From Treponema sp. (GTDB lineage: Bacteria > Spirochaetota > Spirochaetia > Treponematales > Treponemataceae), in the NCBI GenBank assembly GCA_016297805.1, contig JAEDFX010000011.1, positions 1 through 34,991 on the forward strand: a DNA stretch of 34,991 bases, given 5' to 3'. A program made the position numbers and the translations under genes. Below the pieces are notes generated by a model that was given only the letters and a program-made list of their open reading frames with translations, ran no database searches and was not told the origin of the DNA. Below, in pieces: positions 1 to 7,504 of the stretch. Numbering within the stretch: the stretch's first letter is position 1; the number at the start of each line of letters is the position of its first letter.

Positions 1-61
1 GTAGGATTAATTAATACTACTTGTAACATCTGCATAATTTGTAACTAAAACAACTTCGGTT

Positions 62-95
62 AAAAAAAAAGACCCGAATCAAAAAGATTCAGGTC
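62..95 (-). terminator. Rho-independent terminator of tRNA-Ala
   Basis: Read on the minus strand, a 10-bp stem (arms at 86-95 and 71-80, one G·U pair) with a five-T loop is followed by an uninterrupted run of nine Ts. It begins 4 nt past the 3' end of the tRNA, so it most likely ends that single-gene transcript. Confidence 0.85.
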
Positions 96-99
96 CTAG

Positions 100-173
100 T
101 GGAGAATAGGGGATTCGAACCCCTGACCCTCGGCTTGCAAAGCCGATGCTCTAGCCAACTGAGCTAATTCCCC
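100..173 (-). tRNA. tRNA-Ala (UGC anticodon)
   Basis: The minus strand folds into a full cloverleaf of 74 nt. The acceptor is GGGGAAT paired with ATTCTCC, the D arm contains GCTC/GAGC, the anticodon stem is TCGGC/GCCGA around loop TTTGCAA (anticodon TGC), and the T arm is AGGGG-TTCGAAT-CCCCT. The acceptor stem has the G3·U70 wobble that is the alanine identity element, with A73 as discriminator. The CCA end is not encoded (the next bases are CTA), so it must be added by nucleotidyltransferase. Confidence 0.97.
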
Positions 174-186
174 AGAGCATGTTTAG

Positions 187-215
187 AATATATAATATTT
201 TTTAAAAGCAATCAA
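187..215 (-). promoter_or_regulatory. Sigma70 promoter of tRNA-Ala
   Basis: On the minus strand TTGATT (215-210) and TATATT (192-187) are separated by exactly 17 bp. The predicted start is about 6 nt before the mature tRNA 5' end. Confidence 0.7.
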
Positions 216-251
216 CTACATAAACAGAATTTTCTTTCCGATATTTTAATT

Positions 252-980
252 ATGAAGATTTTTTTTAAGAAAATGATATTTTTATCAGTTCTGATTATGT
301 CGGCTATACAGCTTTCGGCAGAGGTTTACAAAGAAAAAGCAACAGTTTCTTATTATGCTGGTGATTTTAATGGTAAGAAAACTTCTAACGGTGAATATTT
401 CAATATGAATGAACTGACTTGTGCCAGTAAAAATCTTCCATTCGACACAATTTTGAAAGTTACAAATCTTGCAAATGGTCGCTCGGTTCAAGTAAGAGTA
501 AATGATCGTGGCCCTTTTGTTGCAGGCCGGGAACTGGATCTTTCAAAAGCGGCCGCAATAAAACTGGATATGATAAAGTCTGGAACTGCAACTGTACGTA
601 TTGAGATTGTAAAACGTGGACCAAATACAAAATTAAGTCAACAGACAGCCGCAAAAGCTGCTCAGATTATGGCTCAAAAAACTGGTACAAAAACAGCTTC
701 TACTTCATCTGCTAAAAGTGTAAAAACACAGACAAAAAAAACATATCCTGCTGGAACAAAATGGGACTTTCAGATAGGTGCCTATTCAACCCGCGAAAAT
801 GCTAATAAGGTTGCCCAGCAGCTTTTGAAAGAAGGCTTTGAGGATGTAATTTTCCAGAAAGGAAGTGAAATAATTCGTGTAGTAATTCGTGGTGTTCCTG
901 CAAAAAATGTTCATACTGTTGAAAAGAAACTTGATTCTCTTGGCTACAGCGGATATGTAATTAAAGAGCGTAAAAAATAA
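252..980 (+). CDS. rlpA: RlpA-like double-psi beta-barrel protein with SPOR domain
   Basis: This is a 242-aa exported protein. Residues 1-23 are a signal peptide ending LSA, with no lipobox cysteine. Residues about 28-120 match the RlpA double-psi beta-barrel: SYYAGDFNGKKTSNGE, then NGRSVQVRVNDRGPF and the ELDLSKAAA helix. Residues about 168-240 look like a SPOR domain (WDFQIGAYSTRENANKVAQ), which in this family binds denuded septal peptidoglycan. A Thr/Lys/Ala-rich linker joins the two. Some RlpA proteins are lytic transglycosylases, so a role in cell separation or wall remodelling in the periplasm is likely, but activity cannot be read from sequence. The gene has no obvious Shine-Dalgarno sequence and stands apart from the next gene, which has its own promoter. 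Confidence 0.9.
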   Translation: MKIFFKKMIFLSVLIMSAIQLSAEVYKEKATVSYYAGDFNGKKTSNGEYFNMNELTCASKNLPFDTILKVTNLANGRSVQVRVNDRGPFVAGRELDLSKAAAIKLDMIKSGTATVRIEIVKRGPNTKLSQQTAAKAAQIMAQKTGTKTASTSSAKSVKTQTKKTYPAGTKWDFQIGAYSTRENANKVAQQLLKEGFEDVIFQKGSEIIRVVIRGVPAKNVHTVEKKLDSLGYSGYVIKERKK

Positions 981-986
981 TCTTTA

Positions 987-1015
987 TTGCGAATATGATT
1001 TTTATACTTTATAAT
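987..1015 (+). promoter_or_regulatory. Sigma70 promoter of the 1047 gene
   Basis: TTGCGA (987-992), a 17-bp spacer and a perfect TATAAT (1010-1015) precede the gene. The leader is about 25 nt and holds the ribosome binding site GGAG (1036-1039), so this is a conventional leadered gene, unlike many others here. Confidence 0.75.
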
Positions 1016-1046
1016 TTTTATAATATAAAAGTGTTGGAGAAAAGTT

Positions 1047-2759
1047 ATGATAGATGATTTAGATCCAGAGATTGCAGCATTATTATCAAGTGCAGAAAGT
1101 TCAGCTTCTTTAGACGATTCTGGACTTGATGAAATTGAAGAAGTTACAAGTGCTTCTTTTAGTGCTTCCTTCAATCAGCCAGAAATTCCAGTTTCTTCAG
1201 TAAGAAAAACAGGTTCAATTCATGAAGTTGATTTAGGACAAAAGACATTTACTCCAATTACTCAGTTATTAAGTGATACGCCAACTGATGTATTTAATGA
1301 TACAAAGTATTATAAAACAGTTCTTACTGGAGAAAATCAGTCAGCACAGCGTGTACATCAGCTTTTATCGAAATATCTCACCTGTAAAGATCCAAAAGAT
1401 CGTGCTGTATATCGTCAGCAGATTGTAACTGCATACTGGGAATTGCTTCGTGGTATGGTTGGAAAGATGACTGATATAAATGTTCCTCTTCCTAAAAAAA
1501 TGCTGGTTCGTTTTGGTGTTATTCTTCCTTCGCTTTTTAAGCAGGAAACAAAAGAATTCTTTTCAAAGATATTTTTAGAAAATAAACCTCAGGAACCTGT
1601 TCTTTATATAGACGAATGGTTTAAAGAAATTGCTTCTGGTAGAATGAATAATTCTGCTACAGACGAAAAGAAACAGGTAAAAACTGCAAATATGACAGCT
1701 GAACAGGTGGCTTCTGCAGAACAGTCCAGACTTATGCAGCTTCAGTCTAAGAACTCAGGTAAGCTTCAGAGTGCGGAAAATCTTCTTGGAATAAAAGAAA
1801 ATGAACGCAATATGCTGGAAATTGAATTGAAGAATCGTATTGATGGACTTTGTGAACATAATACGGTTTTTGGTGCAGAACCACATCGTGCCGGCTATAC
1901 AGAAATGCAAAGGAAAATGCTTCCAGAAATTACAGATTTGTTGCATCGTCTTTCTAAGAATGATAAAGAGCTTTCAAAGGTTCTTCTTGAATATCAGGAG
2001 GCAAAGGCAACTTATGATAATGTTCAGACTAAAATGGACGCAGCTGGTGGACATGCAGCAGTTGTAACAAACGATTCCGAAGCTATTAAGATTGAATTTG
2101 AAACTGTACGTCAGATGGCTAAAATGACAATTGGTCGTCGAGGTAATCAGTTCCCAATCTTTACTCGAGAGTTCTACCATTGTACAGAAAAAGGGACTGG
2201 TACCCGCGAAAATGTAATAGAAGTCTTAAGGTGGGTAGAATCTCTTGATCCAGGTGTATTCCATCGTATCCATAAGAATATTCCAAATAGAATTGTTCCA
2301 TATGTTCTTCTTGTACCAACTTACGGAGACCGTGGTTTCTGCTGGGAGCCTTTTGACCGTTATAATCGCGTAACAAGTCGTGGTCGTATTGTTGTTCCAA
2401 TGTATCCAAAAGATTTGAAAATTGCCGTTCTTACAGCTGTAGCAGATTTACGCTGGCAGGTTGCAAAAGAAAAGGCTTCTTATTATTGGATGGAAGAAGG
2501 TCTTACAGGACAATACTATCAGCATATTGAACAGATGAAGATGAAGGGTGATTTAAAGGAATTTTTCATTGAAGACTATATCTTGTGGATGACAAAGGAA
2601 TCAACTGGTGTTCAGCGGCTTGATAAAGATGTCCGTGGAATCTTCTGGCGAAATATGCCATTCCCAAAAGAATTAAAAGAAGATTTGCGTAAGCGTTCTC
2701 TTGTATATGATGAATTATGTAAGAAAGATGCCAACCGCGAAATGTCAGACGGTTATTGA
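1047..2759 (+). CDS. Conserved hypothetical protein, spirochaete type (570 aa)
   Basis: I do not recognise a characterised family. The protein is cytoplasmic in appearance, with no signal peptide or membrane segment. Residues 1-60 are acidic and Ser/Ala-rich, probably disordered. Residues about 85-205 are helical and rich in conserved aromatic and basic positions (AYWELLRGMVGKM). Residues about 220-345 form a long, probably coiled-coil helix. Residues about 350-560 are a compact Arg/Trp-rich domain with clusters such as RGIFWRNMPFPKEL. The start is supported by GGAG 7 nt upstream. It is monocistronic, between its own promoter and a strong terminator. Function is unknown. Confidence 0.85.
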   Translation: MIDDLDPEIAALLSSAESSASLDDSGLDEIEEVTSASFSASFNQPEIPVSSVRKTGSIHEVDLGQKTFTPITQLLSDTPTDVFNDTKYYKTVLTGENQSAQRVHQLLSKYLTCKDPKDRAVYRQQIVTAYWELLRGMVGKMTDINVPLPKKMLVRFGVILPSLFKQETKEFFSKIFLENKPQEPVLYIDEWFKEIASGRMNNSATDEKKQVKTANMTAEQVASAEQSRLMQLQSKNSGKLQSAENLLGIKENERNMLEIELKNRIDGLCEHNTVFGAEPHRAGYTEMQRKMLPEITDLLHRLSKNDKELSKVLLEYQEAKATYDNVQTKMDAAGGHAAVVTNDSEAIKIEFETVRQMAKMTIGRRGNQFPIFTREFYHCTEKGTGTRENVIEVLRWVESLDPGVFHRIHKNIPNRIVPYVLLVPTYGDRGFCWEPFDRYNRVTSRGRIVVPMYPKDLKIAVLTAVADLRWQVAKEKASYYWMEEGLTGQYYQHIEQMKMKGDLKEFFIEDYILWMTKESTGVQRLDKDVRGIFWRNMPFPKELKEDLRKRSLVYDELCKKDANREMSDGY

Positions 2760-2760
2760 T

Positions 2761-2812
2761 AAAAAAAAGAAGTCTTAATTTGAAATACTTCAAATTAAGA
2801 CTTCTTTTTTTT
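2761..2812. terminator. Bidirectional terminator between convergent genes
   Basis: A perfect 16-bp stem (2769-2784 with 2789-2804) with an ATAC loop is flanked by an A8 run on the left and a T8 run on the right. It therefore works as an intrinsic terminator on both strands, for the 570-aa protein gene (+) and the traB-family gene (-). The T run abuts the stop codon of the latter. Confidence 0.92.
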
Positions 2813-3995
2813 ATTTTATAGCACTCAGCTGACCGATGATATCGGCCCCACCGATAAATGTTCCTAAGGAACTTCCTAAAGACGAAAGAATAAAAATCAT
2901 TAATACCCGTAAAATTCTGTTTCTATAAAACCCTTTTACAGATGTAACATCATCCTGGAGGTTTTCAATATCAGAAACCTTAGGCTTACAGATTAATGCC
3001 TGTACAATTGCAGTACAAAATCCAATACCAACAAAAGGACACAAAGATGTGAATGGTGCTCCAATAAATGCAACCAGAATTGTTAAAGGATGAGCTAATC
3101 CTACGATAGATAGAACTGCTGCAGGAATAGCATTCCATAAAAACCAGGTTGTAAGCATCTGGGAACCGGCTTTTACTCCACCATAAACAAAACCTGCTGC
3201 AATCAATCCAATAATAATGGCAGGAATAAGCCACATAATAAACTTACCTAAAATCCCCTTTGGAGGAATCTTTGAGATTTCTTCAACATCAGTGTTTTCT
3301 TCATTTTTAGAAAGAGCTTCCAGATGACGCATTACACCAGGTAAGTGTCCTGCACCAAGAACAGCTACAATATTATTTCCTTCTGCGGCCCAGATTTTGC
3401 TGGCAAGATATTTGTCTCTTTCATCAATCAGAACAGTTTTTATAACCGGCATTTCTTTAGCCAGTTCATTCATCATAGAATCCATTTCACTGTTGTTTTT
3501 AAGATTTTCAATTTCAGAAGGTTCAATTTCTTCTTTAGAGAAAGCACTTGAGATAAGCATTGCAAAAAGTTTGCATTTTCCCCAGAAGGAATTTTTTGCC
3601 CAAGCCCGTTTTAATGTAATTTGAATAGGGCGGTCTACCATTACAGAAGGAATATTCAATTCCTTTGCGGTATTCATTGCAGCCAGCATTTCATCGCCAG
3701 GTTTAACACCAACATTCATTCCCATGCGTCGCTGGAAGGATGCAAGAATCAGATTTGCTAAAAGCATAAAGCCTTCATGCCTTTTGAGAACCTTTACAAT
3801 GTCCAGCTGACTATATGTTTCTGGGTTTTGAATTGATTCTGCTCGTTTTTCATCCAGTTCAATTCCAACACAATCTGGTTTAATATCTTTTATGGCCTGT
3901 TGAACTTCGTCGATACTTTCCTTTGAAACATGTGCAGTTCCAATAAGAGTTATAGTTCTTCCATTGAGTTCAAGTTTTTTTTGTGTCTGACTCAT
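2811..3995 (-). CDS. TraB/PrgY-family membrane protein
   Basis: This 394-aa protein carries the TraB-family signature: two Gxx-His motifs, GTAH (residues 17-20) and GAGH (about 211-214), and the GIELDEKR segment after the first. The N-terminal two thirds is soluble. From about residue 245 there are several hydrophobic helices (e.g. MWLIPAIIIGLIAAGFVYGG). The family includes enterococcal TraB/PrgY, which shut down peptide pheromone, and related TIKI-type proteins proposed to be metalloproteases; activity here is inference. Its start overlaps the stop of the TPR lipoprotein gene by ATGA, so the two are translationally coupled and perhaps act together at the envelope. Confidence 0.88.
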   Translation of the reverse strand: MSQTQKKLELNGRTITLIGTAHVSKESIDEVQQAIKDIKPDCVGIELDEKRAESIQNPETYSQLDIVKVLKRHEGFMLLANLILASFQRRMGMNVGVKPGDEMLAAMNTAKELNIPSVMVDRPIQITLKRAWAKNSFWGKCKLFAMLISSAFSKEEIEPSEIENLKNNSEMDSMMNELAKEMPVIKTVLIDERDKYLASKIWAAEGNNIVAVLGAGHLPGVMRHLEALSKNEENTDVEEISKIPPKGILGKFIMWLIPAIIIGLIAAGFVYGGVKAGSQMLTTWFLWNAIPAAVLSIVGLAHPLTILVAFIGAPFTSLCPFVGIGFCTAIVQALICKPKVSDIENLQDDVTSVKGFYRNRILRVLMIFILSSLGSSLGTFIGGADIIGQLSAIK

Positions 3996-5434
3996 TTTTC
4001 AAGACCCCATTCGGCAATTCTGTATTCAAAGAACATAGGTGCCTGTAATTTTGTAACCTTTGCGTAATATTCTTTAGCTAAATCGTTTGCATTGTTTATT
4101 TCGCAGAAAAGTCCCATATAGAATAACATTTTGCCACGGTTGTTGCTATTAGTTTCCTTTGCAATCTTCTGATTCAAGGTTGATTCAGCATTCTTACTGT
4201 ATGGATCATTGAAGAATCGTACAACTGAATATTCTGTTGTAGAGGAATCCATTTTTTTAAGCTGGGCAGCAAGTACTTTTTTTGCATTTAATGAATCTTT
4301 CATTTTGTAGTAAGATGCTGCAATCATAAGACTATATGACCAGCTTGGACTACATTCATAAGCTTTGGTGAATAATTTGATTGCTTCTTTGTAGTTTTCA
4401 GCATGATATTCCAAAATTGCAGCAGATTCATAAGCATAGAAATATTTTGGATTTGTCTGAATTACCTTGTGATAGTTTTCCAATGCCAAATCCCATTTTC
4501 CTAAATCATCATAACTACCTGCAAGATAAGCATAAGCGAGGAAATATGTAGGATCGATTTCAACTGCCTTCTTCCATGCTTTTGCGGCTTCTTCGAATTT
4601 ACCACGGTATCTAAGATATGTTCCGTAATCCATCCAGTAATCATAATTGTCAGGTGCATATTTTAAAGCTTCTTCTATATATTCACATGCTTTCAGATAA
4701 TTTTCCTGATCATAAGCAATTTTACCCATATATGCTAATGCATCCGGATCATTTGGATTTTTATCAAGAATTTTCTGGAAATAAGTTACTGCGGTTTTCA
4801 AATCATCAGTATAGAAAGACATCTGTGCAAAACCAAACATTGCATCTTCGTCAGAAGGATCACCTTTCAATGCTTTTCTATAAGCTTCCCGAGCTTGTTT
4901 ATATTTTTTATTCAAAGCATATTCTTCTGCCTTTTGAACATTTACAGCTGTGTTATTAGGGTCAACTTTAAGAATCTGGTCTGCAGTTGCTCTATAAGCG
5001 GCCTTATCACCTTTAGCTCTGTTTGAAAGAGAAATTAACTCAAGAGCATCCATATTGTCTGGATATTCTGCCAGAACTTCATTTGCAACAGTAATGGCAT
5101 TATCATATTGACCTGCAGAATAATACAAGGCTCCAAGAAGCAACTTCAATTCAACATCATTACTAAGTTCAGAAGGAATTTTCTCAAAATGATTTATGGC
5201 TCCTTCAATATCACCTTTATCAAGAAGTTTCTGCAATTCCTTTGCAAATTTTACATTTGGAGGATCTTCAGGTTCCTTCTTTTTTTCCTCTTTTTTCTGT
5301 TTTGGCTTTTCTGTCACTACAGGAGCTTCTTTTTCTGGTGCTGGAGAAGGTTCAGGTGCAGATGTAGTACCACAGGCTGTCAGCATAATTACTGAACATA
5401 CTAAAACAATTTTAAAGAACTTGTGTTTAATCAT
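3992..5434 (-). CDS. TPR-repeat lipoprotein
   Basis: This is a 480-aa protein with a lipoprotein signal peptide (lipobox LTAC, lipidated Cys21). A Pro/Glu/Lys-rich linker runs to about residue 60. Many tandem tetratricopeptide repeats follow from about 65 to 470, visible as repeated PxxxxALxxLGxxxYxxGxYxxA patterns such as NPNDPDALAYMGKIAYDQENY. TPR lipoproteins are usually scaffolds for envelope complexes; no enzymatic residues are visible. It is the first gene of a two-gene operon with the TraB-like gene. A weak AAGGA ribosome site lies about 9 nt before the ATG. It is divergent from the 5495 gene across a 60-bp spacer. Confidence 0.9.
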   Translation of the reverse strand: MIKHKFFKIVLVCSVIMLTACGTTSAPEPSPAPEKEAPVVTEKPKQKKEEKKKEPEDPPNVKFAKELQKLLDKGDIEGAINHFEKIPSELSNDVELKLLLGALYYSAGQYDNAITVANEVLAEYPDNMDALELISLSNRAKGDKAAYRATADQILKVDPNNTAVNVQKAEEYALNKKYKQAREAYRKALKGDPSDEDAMFGFAQMSFYTDDLKTAVTYFQKILDKNPNDPDALAYMGKIAYDQENYLKACEYIEEALKYAPDNYDYWMDYGTYLRYRGKFEEAAKAWKKAVEIDPTYFLAYAYLAGSYDDLGKWDLALENYHKVIQTNPKYFYAYESAAILEYHAENYKEAIKLFTKAYECSPSWSYSLMIAASYYKMKDSLNAKKVLAAQLKKMDSSTTEYSVVRFFNDPYSKNAESTLNQKIAKETNSNNRGKMLFYMGLFCEINNANDLAKEYYAKVTKLQAPMFFEYRIAEWGLEK

Positions 5435-5456
5435 TTTTTATATTCCTTATATATAG

Positions 5457-5485
5457 TTGAAATGAAATCAATCATTGGTTAAACT
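5457..5485 (+). promoter_or_regulatory. Candidate sigma70 promoter, leaderless, of the 5495 gene
   Basis: TTGAAA (5457-5462), 17 bp, TAAACT (5480-5485). Only 9 nt separate the -10 box from the ATG and no Shine-Dalgarno sequence is present. Confidence 0.5.
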
Positions 5486-5494
5486 GATAAGACA

Positions 5495-7504
5495 ATGAGC
5501 ATTCGGATTATTAGAAAAGCATTGGGGCTGCTTATTGTCGATATCGTTATTATCATCGGCATTTTTGTCCTGCAATTTAGAACAGATTCAAGTATTATTG
5601 AAAAAATTGGTAATTTACAGTTTACATTCTCTCAGATAGAAAATAATGAAAAAAATACAGTAACTCAAAATAAATTCCGAATGACCTATAACGGTCTTAA
5701 CATCTTTTTTGATGATCAGACTCCAGCTAAAATTAAAATTAATAATGAGATGCAGCCAGTTTCTCTTATTAATTGGGAGAGAAAAGATGCTCTCACTTGC
5801 ATTTTGAATTTTACAGAAAACGTAAAGATTACCTTTGAACTTGCTTCAGATAGTCCAAATGCATCTCTTGCTATTATTGCGGACATGCCAAAATCTGTAA
5901 CAGATATTATGCTTCCATTCAATTATTCTTCAAGCATGAAGATTCAGAAGGATGATGGCGATAAGGTTATTCTAAATTCTAAGAAAACTGCATGGGAAGT
6001 TTCTGCATATTCTCTTGATTCTGGTTATTTTGGACTTAATAAAAAAGATTATATTGCAACTTATTCGATTTACGACGAAACTCAGAAATTTACATTTGAA
6101 AGTATTGTGGATCTTCCTATTGCAAATGCTGCAGAATATCTTAAGAATATTACAATCTTTAAAAATAATCTGGTTTCTTCATTTAAGGCTAATACAGCAG
6201 AATCTAATCTTTCAGAGCAGGTTGTTGTTTCTTATATTGCTGCTCAGGCTGAAAATGGATACTATGCACAGGCTATTGAAGATATTCCTTCAAGTCTTAA
6301 GAAAAGTAAGCAGAGAACATATCTTTCTGCTCCATATTTGAATACTCTTGCAGAAATGAACAAGATTCTTGAAAAAACAGTTTCTGATTATGATGTAAAA
6401 CTAAGAGAAAGTGCTAATTCTGGTTCTCTTGATATATTTACTGTTCACAATATCGCGAACTTTATGTGTATTCATAACAATCCTGACACAATTAAAAAAT
6501 TGCTGCAAAATGCGGCTGTTAGTGATATTTCAACTGTTTCCCTTGCTCAGGCTACAGGTATTCTTCAGGTTTATGTTGAACTTGTAAATCTTGATTCTTC
6601 ATATGCTCAGCTTCTTGTTCCTGCCCTTGATTCTTGTATCGAGCGTATTACAGAGTCTTGTTCTTTTGAAAACAAAGTGCTTACAATTTCAGAAAATGAT
6701 ACATTCCTTTCTGTTATTCAGGCAGTTGAAACTGGTGTTGCTGTTATGCGTTATGGTGTTATTTCTGGAAACGAAACACTCCAGAAAGCTGGTTATGTTC
6801 TTGTAAACTCATATCTTACAGAAAACTCTTCTTATGATCTTAGAACTCTTGCAAATCTTTATCCTGTTATTGCTTATGATAACTGGTATTATCCACACTT
6901 CAAGAGAATTAAGTCTAAAGATAATAACGGACTTTGGGCATGGACTTGTGCTAAAGATATTACCTATGAAAAAGATTCTGATGGAACAATTAATCTGTCT
7001 GTAGATTTCCCAGAAGGATTAACTCATTATATAATCGTTAAAGGAATACCATCATTCTCAAGTATTTATATTTACAATATGGCATTCCGTACAGACCCTC
7101 GTTTTGAAACATATAATTCTTCAGGTTATGTATATAAACAGTCTACAGAAACTCTTCTCTTGAAATCAAGACATAAATCTCAGATTGAAAATGTTCGACT
7201 TGAATATCATGAAAAGCCAGCAGTAAAACAGCCGGTTGTAAAGGAGACTGCTCCTGCTGCTGAAAGTACAAAAACTCCTGCAGCTGAAATAAATGAGGCA
7301 GTTGAAACAAAGGTTGAACCTGTAAAGACAGAGACAGTTGAGACTCCAGCTCCTGAAGTTGCTGCACCTGTCCCAGAGGTTAGTGTAACAGAAGCTTCTG
7401 AGCCTGCTGCAGTGACAGAAGTGACTACAGAACCAGAAACTGTGCCACAGCCTGTTGTAGAGGAATCAAATTCCAAGAAAAGAAAGAGAAAGTCTAAAGA
7501 TTAG
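5495..7504 (+). CDS. Hypothetical membrane-anchored protein with Glu/Pro/Val-rich tail
   Basis: This 669-aa protein is not recognised. One membrane helix (about residues 9-28, LGLLIVDIVIIIGIFVLQF) is followed by a large predicted extracytoplasmic region. Residues about 35-210 look beta-rich, about 215-480 look helical, and about 490-570 look beta-rich again. From about 575 the chain becomes a low-complexity Val/Glu/Pro/Ala/Thr tail, then ends in a very basic segment (SKKRKRKSKD). Such tails in bacteria often contact peptidoglycan or nucleic acid, but that is a guess. The stop codon overlaps the stop of the convergent phosphatase gene by 4 bp, with no terminator between them. Confidence 0.85.
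   Translation: MSIRIIRKALGLLIVDIVIIIGIFVLQFRTDSSIIEKIGNLQFTFSQIENNEKNTVTQNKFRMTYNGLNIFFDDQTPAKIKINNEMQPVSLINWERKDALTCILNFTENVKITFELASDSPNASLAIIADMPKSVTDIMLPFNYSSSMKIQKDDGDKVILNSKKTAWEVSAYSLDSGYFGLNKKDYIATYSIYDETQKFTFESIVDLPIANAAEYLKNITIFKNNLVSSFKANTAESNLSEQVVVSYIAAQAENGYYAQAIEDIPSSLKKSKQRTYLSAPYLNTLAEMNKILEKTVSDYDVKLRESANSGSLDIFTVHNIANFMCIHNNPDTIKKLLQNAAVSDISTVSLAQATGILQVYVELVNLDSSYAQLLVPALDSCIERITESCSFENKVLTISENDTFLSVIQAVETGVAVMRYGVISGNETLQKAGYVLVNSYLTENSSYDLRTLANLYPVIAYDNWYYPHFKRIKSKDNNGLWAWTCAKDITYEKDSDGTINLSVDFPEGLTHYIIVKGIPSFSSIYIYNMAFRTDPRFETYNSSGYVYKQSTETLLLKSRHKSQIENVRLEYHEKPAVKQPVVKETAPAAESTKTPAAEINEAVETKVEPVKTETVETPAPEVAAPVPEVSVTEASEPAAVTEVTTEPETVPQPVVEESNSKKRKRKSKD

Noticed and set aside
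1..61. Possible gene end or regulatory RNA left of the tRNA
   Set aside because: AT-rich, with no open frame, stem or promoter that I could support.
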